Shown here in pieces: positions 58,901 to 64,000 of a stretch of 64,000 nucleotides of DNA. The stretch's first letter is position 1. Each line of letters starts with the position of its first letter. Position numbers and translations under genes: made by a program. The notes under the pieces are model-generated. The model was given only the letters and a program-made list of their open reading frames with translations. It was not told the origin of the DNA and did not search any database. The stretch is from positions 1 to 64,000 of the forward strand of contig JWTM01000263.1 of the NCBI GenBank assembly GCA_001749745.1, given 5' to 3'. This DNA is from Candidatus Marispirochaeta associata. GTDB taxonomy: Bacteria; Spirochaetota; Spirochaetia; JC444; Marispirochaetaceae.

Positions 58901-59059
58901 GATAACGGTACGGGTCTAAGTAGCGACAAGCTGACTGATGCGGACTCCTTTGGTATAATTGGAATGCATGAACGCGCGAAGCACCTGGGGGGGGAAATCG
59001 CAATCAATTCAAGCGCCATGGGAACAACCATTCACCTGCGGATTCCGGTGGAGCAGTAG
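55985..59059 (+). CDS. Large periplasmic-propeller sensor histidine kinase (HisKA_3 type)
   Basis: A 1024-residue sensor. A signal peptide (about residues 1-19) leads to about 14 beta-propeller repeats with the LWIGT-type core (for example GRIWIGTADAGLCL, KQLWIGTEGGGLVR), enough for two seven-bladed propellers. A Y_Y_Y domain follows (LDGFDDDWHYLGTNNRFYYA), then one membrane helix (FYVLVVLTIGGISYIISRI). The cytoplasmic kinase has His836 in ARDVHDELGQLLTTLK and an ATPase domain with SDNGTGL and GIIGMHERAKHLGG, the NarX/DesK type. There is no fused regulator domain. It pairs with the NarL-type regulator 3 bases downstream and probably controls the citrate lyase genes. The GTG start overlaps UPF0303. 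Confidence 0.9.
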   Translation: MRKLSLLILLLISHVSLWADEATVRFNHLSLRGGLSSNSVYCVHQDHLGFIWFGTFSGLNRFDGREIEIFRPEPMNPESISGSIIFDILEDSSNRLWIATDGGGLNLYNFEQGTFSSFHNDPQNPESISSQKLFCLEEDAQGRIWIGTADAGLCLLSRDSQLFLRYSASNTPGLESDVIRVLYRDSRNRMWIGTQGGGVSVSDGEFRLQNYLNGTTVREVFEDSLGRIWLGTENQGLILVQPQGEGFRFSGFLDGLTIRSLAEDAKGTLWIGTERSGLVLFEGAELVRRVTALQGDSLSLSSNFIRDIYVDQSGLVWIATRGGGVNRYNPRSGSFSTLLGDGYTFRQIFEHSTGKIFFATDGQGLLMQEANGRIISTEKYPSLELPSRHLYALEEGDQGDLWVGSDGDGLFRLNLETGDYAELRHDPADPDSLSSDVIWSLFFDSRKQLWIGTEGGGLVRYEPENDSFISYRNNPDNRNTLLGNSVRTIFEDSSGDLWIGTWDGGLSRMPGGTERFINYTRDPENPTSISDNSVNCIAESDDGLLWVGTAGGGLNSLDPETGEFTPFRQSDGLADDTVFGIIPDGAGFLWISTADGLSRLDLITYQFTNFWNSDGLVSNEFSRNAYLRSSVGEVYLGTADGIIRFLPGSVRINNYRPPIRITDFSLFNESVNDTPVIGNRIYLDRDISVSNQVTVYPGDSFIGFSFVSLDYSNPAKNQYAVKLDGFDDDWHYLGTNNRFYYASLPPGGYTFQVFGTNSNGSWSRDFAEIDVTVLPSFYQTWPFYVLVVLTIGGISYIISRIRMVGLNRHNRLLQQFSNYVQDVREEERKVIARDVHDELGQLLTTLKMHIFWLSHNAGSRQDQRQARYDSMLGIINTSLDWSKELASRLRPVVLDNLSLAEALEWLLHEHLVPSGLEVDHSIDPTPPIGPDRATAIFRIIQESITNIVRHSRATRAKLTLRVQNNSLLINISDNGTGLSSDKLTDADSFGIIGMHERAKHLGGEIAINSSAMGTTIHLRIPVEQ

Positions 59060-59062
59060 GCT

Positions 59063-59701
59063 ATGCTGAAGCTCTTGATTGCCGACGATCACCCGGTTTT
59101 GCGAAAGGGATTGATTCAGCTTCTCAAAGATTCCCTGCCGATAGCCAAGGTTTTCGAGACCGGCGATGGCAGCGAGGTTATGGAAATCCTGAGGGAACAG
59201 GTAGTGGATGTGCTTATTCTCGATATCAGCTTACCGGGAAAGGATGGAATGCTCGTCTTGGCAGAGGTAAAGCAGGAATTCCCGAGGTTGCCGGTTCTAA
59301 TCCTGAGCATCCAGCCGGAAACCCAGTACGCCACCAGAGCATTCAAACTGGGGGCGGCCGGATGCCTCAATAAGGCCACTGCCCCGGAGGAACTCGTTCG
59401 TGCGGTACGACAGGTTGCGAGTGGGGAGAATTACATTAATGAGCTGACCTCCGGAATCCTGCTGCGTTCATTGAGGACCGAATCGACTGAAGCTCCACAC
59501 ACAGTTCTCTCCGAAAGGGAGAGTCAGGTTATGTTGATGATCGCCTCGGGAAAAACCATCAGCGAGATAGCAGATGATCTTTGTCTAAGCGTTAAAACCG
59601 TATCTACCTATCGGGCGCGGCTGCTGGAAAAGATGAACCTGAAAAACAATGCTCAACTAACCCAATATGTCTATAAGCATAAACTGATGCCCTTAACCTA
59701 G
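59063..59701 (+). CDS. NarL/LuxR-family response regulator
   Basis: A 212-residue regulator with receiver domain (DD at 8-9, phospho-acceptor Asp54 in LILDISLPGKDGM, lysine in LNKATAPEE) and a C-terminal LuxR-type helix-turn-helix (LSERESQVMLMIASGKTISE, then LSVKTVSTYRARLLEKMNL). The typical KPF near the lysine is replaced by LNKAT, which is normal for this family. It follows the propeller kinase by 3 bases. An inverted repeat 20 bases after its stop and 60 bases before citC is the likely binding site. Confidence 0.92.
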   Translation: MLKLLIADDHPVLRKGLIQLLKDSLPIAKVFETGDGSEVMEILREQVVDVLILDISLPGKDGMLVLAEVKQEFPRLPVLILSIQPETQYATRAFKLGAAGCLNKATAPEELVRAVRQVASGENYINELTSGILLRSLRTESTEAPHTVLSERESQVMLMIASGKTISEIADDLCLSVKTVSTYRARLLEKMNLKNNAQLTQYVYKHKLMPLT

Positions 59702-59720
59702 ATTCTCCCGTCCTGGGGCT

Positions 59721-59739
59721 TGTAGGACAAACACCTACA
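59721..59739. promoter_or_regulatory. Inverted repeat upstream of citC, candidate NarL-type operator
   Basis: TGTAGG (59721-59726) and CCTACA (59734-59739) are a perfect inverted repeat with a 7-base centre. It is centred about 52 bases upstream of the predicted citC transcription start, an activator position. Confidence 0.5.
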
Positions 59740-59769
59740 TAACAATCACAACTCTTCTTACTTACGGAT

Positions 59770-59775
59770 TATAAA
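59770..59775 (+). promoter_or_regulatory. Candidate -10 box of the citrate lyase operon
   Basis: TATAAA with no recognisable -35 hexamer at the proper distance, which fits an activator-dependent promoter. The leader to the ATG at 59796 would be only about 14 bases and contains no Shine-Dalgarno sequence. Confidence 0.4.
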
Positions 59776-59795
59776 TCCTGTCTCAGAATACTACC

Positions 59796-60836
59796 ATGAG
59801 CTGGCAAGAAGATCAGACTATCAGGACCTTTTCTCCGGAAGTCGCGGCCGATCGGCGAATAGTCGAAGAGTTTCTTAATTTGCAGGGACTGGACTACGAA
59901 GACGATATCGAATACTCAGTCGGACTCTATCGGGGGAATGAATTATCGGCGGTTGGTTCACTCGCCGGCCGGATTATCAAAGGCGTTGCCGTCCTGCCCC
60001 GGTATCGAGGAGAAAATCTTACCGGTAAAGTCCTTTCCTACCTAAAACTCAAAGCTCACCACCGAGGCGTTCATTCCCTCTTTGTCTACACTACACCGGA
60101 AAATCGAGAGTTCTTCACTACTCTGGGTTACACCCTCATCGGCGAGACGGCCGAGGTAGCTCTGCTGGAGGATTCCAAGCGTAATATCAGACTATACCGA
60201 GAACATCTTGAGGGACTGAATCCTAGAAAGCTCTCCGCGGCATCACTGGTTATGAACTGTAACCCCTTCACCTTAGGCCACCGTTATCTGGTAGAGGAGG
60301 CGGCCGGAGAGAATCCAATGGTTTACCTCTTCGTCGTCCAAGAGGATCGCTCAGTGTTTCCCTTCGACGTCCGCTTCCGTCTTGTTCAGGAAGGGGTCGC
60401 CGATCTCGGGAATGTCAGAGTCGTTCCCGGCGGTGATTATATTATCTCCAACGCCACCTTTCCCAGCTATTTTATCAAGGATAAGGGAGCGATCTCGAGC
60501 ATCCACACCGATTTAGATTTATCCATTTTCGGCGCAACCATCGCTCCAAGTGCGGGAATTGTCCGTCGTTATGTCGGACACGAGCCTTTTTGTCCCGTCA
60601 CCAAGTCCTATAACAGTGCAATGCAGCGGATTCTGCCGCAATACGGCCTCGAAGTTAAAGAGCTTAAACGAAAAGAAGCGGACAGCATTCCGATAAGCGC
60701 CTCCGAGGTTCGTAAGCGGATTTCATGTAATCAGTTGGATCAGCTCGCGGACCTAGTCCCCACTGCTACTTACGCATACCTGGCCTCTGATGAGGCTGCG
60801 CCAATACGCGAAAAGCTGCAAGGAGTAGAGCGTTGA
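59796..60836 (+). CDS. citC: [Citrate (pro-3S)-lyase] ligase
   Basis: A 346-residue enzyme. The N-terminal part is an acetyltransferase-like (GNAT) domain with GVAVLPRYRGENLTGKVLSY. The C-terminal part is a nucleotidyltransferase domain with SLVMNCNPFTLGHRYLVEEA, FVVQEDRSVFPFDVRFRLV and a late ISASEVRKRI motif. CitC acetylates the thiol of the citrate lyase acyl carrier protein with acetate and ATP, switching the enzyme on. It is the first structural gene of the cit cluster and overlaps citD by 4 bases. Confidence 0.94.
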   Translation: MSWQEDQTIRTFSPEVAADRRIVEEFLNLQGLDYEDDIEYSVGLYRGNELSAVGSLAGRIIKGVAVLPRYRGENLTGKVLSYLKLKAHHRGVHSLFVYTTPENREFFTTLGYTLIGETAEVALLEDSKRNIRLYREHLEGLNPRKLSAASLVMNCNPFTLGHRYLVEEAAGENPMVYLFVVQEDRSVFPFDVRFRLVQEGVADLGNVRVVPGGDYIISNATFPSYFIKDKGAISSIHTDLDLSIFGATIAPSAGIVRRYVGHEPFCPVTKSYNSAMQRILPQYGLEVKELKRKEADSIPISASEVRKRISCNQLDQLADLVPTATYAYLASDEAAPIREKLQGVER

Positions 60837-61129
60837 AGATAGTTACTACCGGTATCGCCGGAACCCTTGAGTCCAGCGATGTGCTGGTTACCGTCATTCC
60901 GCCCAGTGTTCCCGGGCTCGAGATTGATCTCGAAAGCGTAGTAAAGAAACAGTTCGGCCAGCAGATTCTCACGGTTGTCCGGGAGACCCTGGAGAACCTC
61001 GAGGTCACGGACGCGTATGTTTCGCTCCAGGACAAGGGTGCCCTGGACTGTACCATCCGAGCGAGAACCGAAGCGGCTGTCTACCGCGGAGCGGGTAGCA
61101 CAACATATAAATGGGGGAAAGCATTGTGA
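60833..61129 (+). CDS. citD: Citrate lyase acyl carrier protein (gamma subunit)
   Basis: A 98-residue protein of normal CitD length. Ser14 in GIAGTLESSDVLV is the site for the phosphoribosyl-dephospho-CoA prosthetic group, and IEVD-like residues continue in LEIDLESVVKKQFGQQI. The start is a TTG with AAGGAG 7 bases upstream, overlapping the citC stop. No citX or citG, which make and attach the prosthetic group, is in the window; they must lie elsewhere. The stop overlaps the citE start (GTGA). Confidence 0.93.
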   Translation: MKIVTTGIAGTLESSDVLVTVIPPSVPGLEIDLESVVKKQFGQQILTVVRETLENLEVTDAYVSLQDKGALDCTIRARTEAAVYRGAGSTTYKWGKAL

Positions 61130-62022
61130 AACTGCGAAGAACCATGCTCTATGTCCCCGGCAGCAACGCCGCCATGGCCAAGGACGCCCATATCTATCGT
61201 TCCGACGCGATCATGTTCGATCTCGAGGACTCGATCGAGGTAAACGAAAAGGATAGCGCCCGTTTTTTGGTCTATCACGCCTTGAGAACCCTCAACTATG
61301 AGGGGATCGAGACGGTAGTTCGCATCAATGGATTGGACGGTGCGTACGGTAAGGAAGATATTGCGGCGATGGTCCGGGCTAAGCCGGACATTATTCGGCT
61401 CCCAAAAACTGAGACGGCCCAGGATCTCCACGATGTGGAAGAGCTGGTTGCGAAAAATGAACGGGAAGCAGGGTTGGCTGAAGGCTCTATTAATCTGATG
61501 GCCGCCATCGAGAGTCCTCTGGGGGTCTTAAACGCCTTCGAGATAGCGACCGCCAGCGAGCGGCTGATCGGGATAGCCTTCGGGGCCGAGGACTACGTTA
61601 CCAGCATGAAGACGAGCCGCAGCAAGAGCGGTGAAGAGACCTTCTTCGCCCGCTCGATGATAGTAAACGCCGCCCGGGCGGCGGGTATCTACGCCTTGGA
61701 TACGGTTTTTTCCGATCTGAACGACGAGGAGGGCTTCGTAACGGAGGTCCGAATGGCCAAGCAGCTCGGCTTCGACGGCAAGTCGATCATTTCCCCCCGG
61801 CAGATTCGACCGGTCCATAACGTCTTCATGCCCACCGATGACGAGATCGAAGCTGCCAAGCGGGTTATCCGGGGCATACAGGAAGCCAAGAAAAGAAAGA
61901 GCGGCGTCCTGACGGTAGACGGGAAGATGGTGGACAAACCCATGGTCGAACGGGCCGAGCGGGTTATTGAAATGGCCAAAGCTTCCGGCCTGCGCATCTC
62001 CGAGGAGGATCTTTATGCCTGA
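61126..62022 (+). CDS. citE: Citrate lyase beta subunit (citryl-ACP lyase)
   Basis: A 298-residue HpcH/HpaI-type aldolase-fold protein: LRRTMLYVPGSNAAMAKDAH, IMFDLEDSIEVNEKDSARF, VVRINGLDG and LMAAIESPLGVLNAFEIATA with FGAEDYVTSM. It cleaves citryl-ACP to oxaloacetate and acetyl-ACP. GTG at 61126 is preferred: it overlaps the citD stop as GTGA and has GGGGGA 6 bases upstream. An ATG at 61111, five codons earlier, is the alternative. The end overlaps citF by 8 bases. Confidence 0.94.
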   Translation: MKLRRTMLYVPGSNAAMAKDAHIYRSDAIMFDLEDSIEVNEKDSARFLVYHALRTLNYEGIETVVRINGLDGAYGKEDIAAMVRAKPDIIRLPKTETAQDLHDVEELVAKNEREAGLAEGSINLMAAIESPLGVLNAFEIATASERLIGIAFGAEDYVTSMKTSRSKSGEETFFARSMIVNAARAAGIYALDTVFSDLNDEEGFVTEVRMAKQLGFDGKSIISPRQIRPVHNVFMPTDDEIEAAKRVIRGIQEAKKRKSGVLTVDGKMVDKPMVERAERVIEMAKASGLRISEEDLYA

Positions 62023-63565
62023 GAATAAAATCGGCCGAATCATACCGGAGAGCTTAAACGGCTACCCCGAGATAAAGCCCTTCCAGGGTGCGGTGGCCAA
62101 CACCCCGCTGATTCGTCAGGACAAGGGGAACCGTAATCTACCACGTCTAAACAAGCTCTTGGATACCGTCGAACAGGCCGTTCTTAAAACCGGCCTCAGG
62201 GACGGTATGACCATCTCCTTCCACCATCACTTTCGCAACGGTGACCAGGTGGTTAATTTGGTGTTGGATGTGATCGCCAATATGGGCATCAAAAATCTGA
62301 CCTTGGCCCCTTCATCGCTGACTACAGTCCACGACGAGATCCTGCCCCATATACAGAACAAGGTCGTAACCCGCATCGTTACCAGCGGACTGCGCTCCAA
62401 ACTGGGTGAGGCGGTATCTCAGGGCGAAATGGATATTCCGGTGCTCTTTCACTCCCACGGCGGGCGCGCACGAGCGGTGGAGACCGGTCAACTGAATATA
62501 GACGTCGCTTTCCTTGGCGTTCCGTCGACCGACGTCTACGGCAACGCCAACGGATTCACCGGCGGTTCGGCCTGCGGATCCTTGGGCTACGCCCAGGTGG
62601 ACGCGAAGCACGCCGGCAAGGTGGTGATGATAACCGACAACCTGGTTGAGTATCCAAATACCCCTTTCAGCATCGATCAGGATCTGGTGGATCATATTGT
62701 GGTCGTTGACTCGGTGGGTGATTCCAAACGCATCGCTACCGGAGCTACTAGAATAACAACGAATCCCAAGGATCTACTTATCGCTCAAAATGCGGCCGAC
62801 GTGATTGCCTACTCTCCCTATTTCGAGGATGGCTTCTCCTTGCAGACAGGTTCGGGCGGTGCCTCATTAGCCACCACACGCTTCTTAACTGAGCATATGC
62901 ATAAAAGCGGCGTCACCGCCAGCTGGGCGCTGGGTGGGATTACCAGCCAAATTGTCAAGATGCACGAAGAGGGGCTGGTGAAGCGTATGTTAGATGTCCA
63001 GACCTTCGACCTGGATGCGATTAACTCCATCGCCGTCAATCCTATGCATACCGAAATAGACGCCTCTTACTACGCCAATCCGCTGAACAAGGGCTGCGCC
63101 GTCAACAAGCTCAATGTTGTGGTTTTGAGTGCTCTCGAGATCGATACCGAGTTCAACGTTAACGTGCTGACCGGTTCCGACGGCGTCATCATGGGAGCCT
63201 CAGGCGGACATTCGGATACCGCCATTGGGTCTGGGCTCTCAATTATCGTAGCGCCTCTTATCCGGGGACGCCTGGCTACTGTGGTGGACCGGGTTCTGAC
63301 GGTTATTACCCCCGGCGAAAGCGTCGACATTCTGGTCACCGACCGGGGCATTGCCATCAATCCCCGCCGCCAAGACCTGATCGATCACTATAAAGGCTCC
63401 AAGTTGCCGATCTATACGATCCACGAACTCAAGGAGCGGGCGGAGAAGGTGGCTGGTAAGCCCGAACCGATAAAGTTCGACGACCGAATTGTCGGTCTGG
63501 TGGAGTATCGGGACGGTACCGTCATCGACGTCATCCGCAAGGTGGCGGACTCAAAGAGTTTTTAA
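62015..63565 (+). CDS. citF: Citrate lyase alpha subunit (citrate:acetyl-ACP transferase)
   Basis: A 516-residue CitF of usual length. Conserved parts include RDGMTISFHHHFRNGDQVVN, PVLFHSHGGRARAVETGQLN, GSACGSLGYAQVDAKHAGK, GGITSQIVKMHEEGLVKRML and GASGGHSDTAIG. It exchanges acetyl-ACP for citryl-ACP. The ATG at 62015 has GGAGG 6 bases upstream; an in-frame codon at 61967 lies well inside citE. A small hairpin follows the stop, and then the tricarboxylate-binding protein gene. Confidence 0.95.
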   Translation: MPENKIGRIIPESLNGYPEIKPFQGAVANTPLIRQDKGNRNLPRLNKLLDTVEQAVLKTGLRDGMTISFHHHFRNGDQVVNLVLDVIANMGIKNLTLAPSSLTTVHDEILPHIQNKVVTRIVTSGLRSKLGEAVSQGEMDIPVLFHSHGGRARAVETGQLNIDVAFLGVPSTDVYGNANGFTGGSACGSLGYAQVDAKHAGKVVMITDNLVEYPNTPFSIDQDLVDHIVVVDSVGDSKRIATGATRITTNPKDLLIAQNAADVIAYSPYFEDGFSLQTGSGGASLATTRFLTEHMHKSGVTASWALGGITSQIVKMHEEGLVKRMLDVQTFDLDAINSIAVNPMHTEIDASYYANPLNKGCAVNKLNVVVLSALEIDTEFNVNVLTGSDGVIMGASGGHSDTAIGSGLSIIVAPLIRGRLATVVDRVLTVITPGESVDILVTDRGIAINPRRQDLIDHYKGSKLPIYTIHELKERAEKVAGKPEPIKFDDRIVGLVEYRDGTVIDVIRKVADSKSF

Positions 63566-63581
63566 CGCAGCGTTGCTGCGT
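63565..63581 (+). other. Hairpin between citF and the tctC-like gene
   Basis: ACGCAGC and GCTGCGT form a perfect 7-bp stem with a GTT loop, overlapping the last base of the citF stop. No T-run follows, so partial termination or mRNA protection is more likely than full termination. Confidence 0.6.
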
Positions 63582-63606
63582 CGAAATACCAATAAGGAGA
63601 TTCACT

Positions 63607-64000
63607 ATGAGAAGAATCACCGCATTAGTTGTAGTATGTGCCCTGTGCCTCCTGGCCGCGGGCGCCCTCTTTGCCGAGGGACAGAATGAGGGAGGCCCGG
63701 TCCAGTACCCGAAAGGCGCACTGGATTTTGTCGCTCCCGGCGGAGCCGGCGGCGGCTGGGACCTGACCATCCGCACCACCGCAAAGTGTCTGAAGGATAC
63801 CGGTCTGGTTAAAGTACCCATGCCCGTACGGAACAATCCCGGCGCCGGCGGTTCGATCCACCTTGCCAGCCTGCAAGAGAAGCCGGATTCCGACAAGATT
63901 ATCACCGTTTATTCTCCTCCCTTGATCCTGACCAAGCTCTCGGGTACCACTGATCTCAACTACGAGAATGTGACACCCTTGGCCCGGTTGATTGCCGACT
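63607..64000 (+). CDS. tctC: Tripartite tricarboxylate transporter binding protein, N-terminal part
   Basis: The first 131 residues of an exported TctC/Bug-type binding protein; the gene runs off the window. A signal peptide (RRITALVVVCALCLLAAGALFA) is followed by KGALDFVAPGGAGGGWDLTI and VRNNPGAGGSIHLASL, the typical start of tricarboxylate-binding domains. AAGGAG precedes the ATG. Its place after citF suggests that it captures citrate for a TctAB permease encoded beyond the window edge. Confidence 0.88.
   Translation, partial: MRRITALVVVCALCLLAAGALFAEGQNEGGPVQYPKGALDFVAPGGAGGGWDLTIRTTAKCLKDTGLVKVPMPVRNNPGAGGSIHLASLQEKPDSDKIITVYSPPLILTKLSGTTDLNYENVTPLARLIAD

Noticed and set aside
1..64000. 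CRISPR arrays, tRNA or rRNA genes, prophage
   Set aside because: No regularly spaced repeats, no cloverleaf-like gene ends or rRNA segments, and no phage structural genes were seen on reading both strands. Short tRNAs cannot be wholly excluded without a scan.

Overview
The window reads as a gene-dense chromosome segment (about 60 coding sequences, almost no intergenic space) of an anaerobic or facultative bacterium with two membranes. Signs of an outer membrane are an MCE/Mla-type lipid transport operon, several lipoproteins and a small beta-barrel-like protein. Citrate lyase, a tungsten-type aldehyde oxidoreductase, fumarate-reductase-like flavoproteins and many sugar/ABC systems point to fermentative or anaerobic respiratory life. 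The overall gene style is most like free-living Spirochaetota (Spirochaeta and relatives). That placement is an inference from gene content only; no rRNA or marker gene is present.

Layout. 1-507: edge of an insertion sequence (partial transposase). 0.7-3.2 kb: DUF2461 gene and a ferric-reductase-like flavocytochrome coupled to a small exported flavodoxin-like protein. 3.3-7.0 kb: mlaD, auxiliary lipoprotein, STAS-mlaE, mlaF, DUF2784 operon. 7.1-13.5 kb: a ChvE/GguAB-type monosaccharide ABC system, a divergent DeoR regulator and an extra orphan sugar-type ABC ATPase. 13.5-19.0 kb: two fumarate-reductase-type flavoproteins around a CitA/CitB-type two-component system. 19.1-21.7 kb: OsmC, AraC regulator, BaiN-like flavoprotein. 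21.8-29.2 kb: histidine kinase/response regulator followed by an Afu-type ABC transporter and an unknown membrane protein. 29.2-34.3 kb: AraC/UroD-family divergent pair, then a DHH phosphoesterase with two cNMP-GGDEF proteins. 34.4-39.6 kb: AzlCD and an AOR/SCP2-like/iron-ADH operon. 39.7-43.7 kb: SAM hydrolase with a complete ECF transporter. 43.7-49.6 kb: acyltransferase, DEAD-box helicase, envelope proteins, EamA transporter. 49.7-55.4 kb: an uncharacterised pair (tandem kinase-like protein plus DUF4914 P-loop protein), DUF2294, Lrp and alanine dehydrogenase. 55.5-64 kb: UPF0303 protein, a large propeller sensor kinase, a NarL-type regulator, citCDEF and the start of a tripartite tricarboxylate transporter gene.

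How the parts fit. The last block is a self-contained citrate module: sensor, regulator, citrate lyase with its activating ligase, and a tricarboxylate-binding protein. The flavoprotein block would provide terminal reductases for fumarate or similar acceptors under control of its own C4-dicarboxylate/citrate-type sensor.

The most striking sequence-level pattern is promoter architecture: about nine transcription units have a recognisable -35/-10 pair whose -10 hexamer ends only 5-14 bases, mostly 6-9, before a start codon that has no Shine-Dalgarno sequence. This predicts leaderless mRNAs, notably for regulators and sensors, alongside ordinary Shine-Dalgarno genes. The least understood protein system is the DUF4914/tandem-kinase pair at 49.7-53.2 kb.
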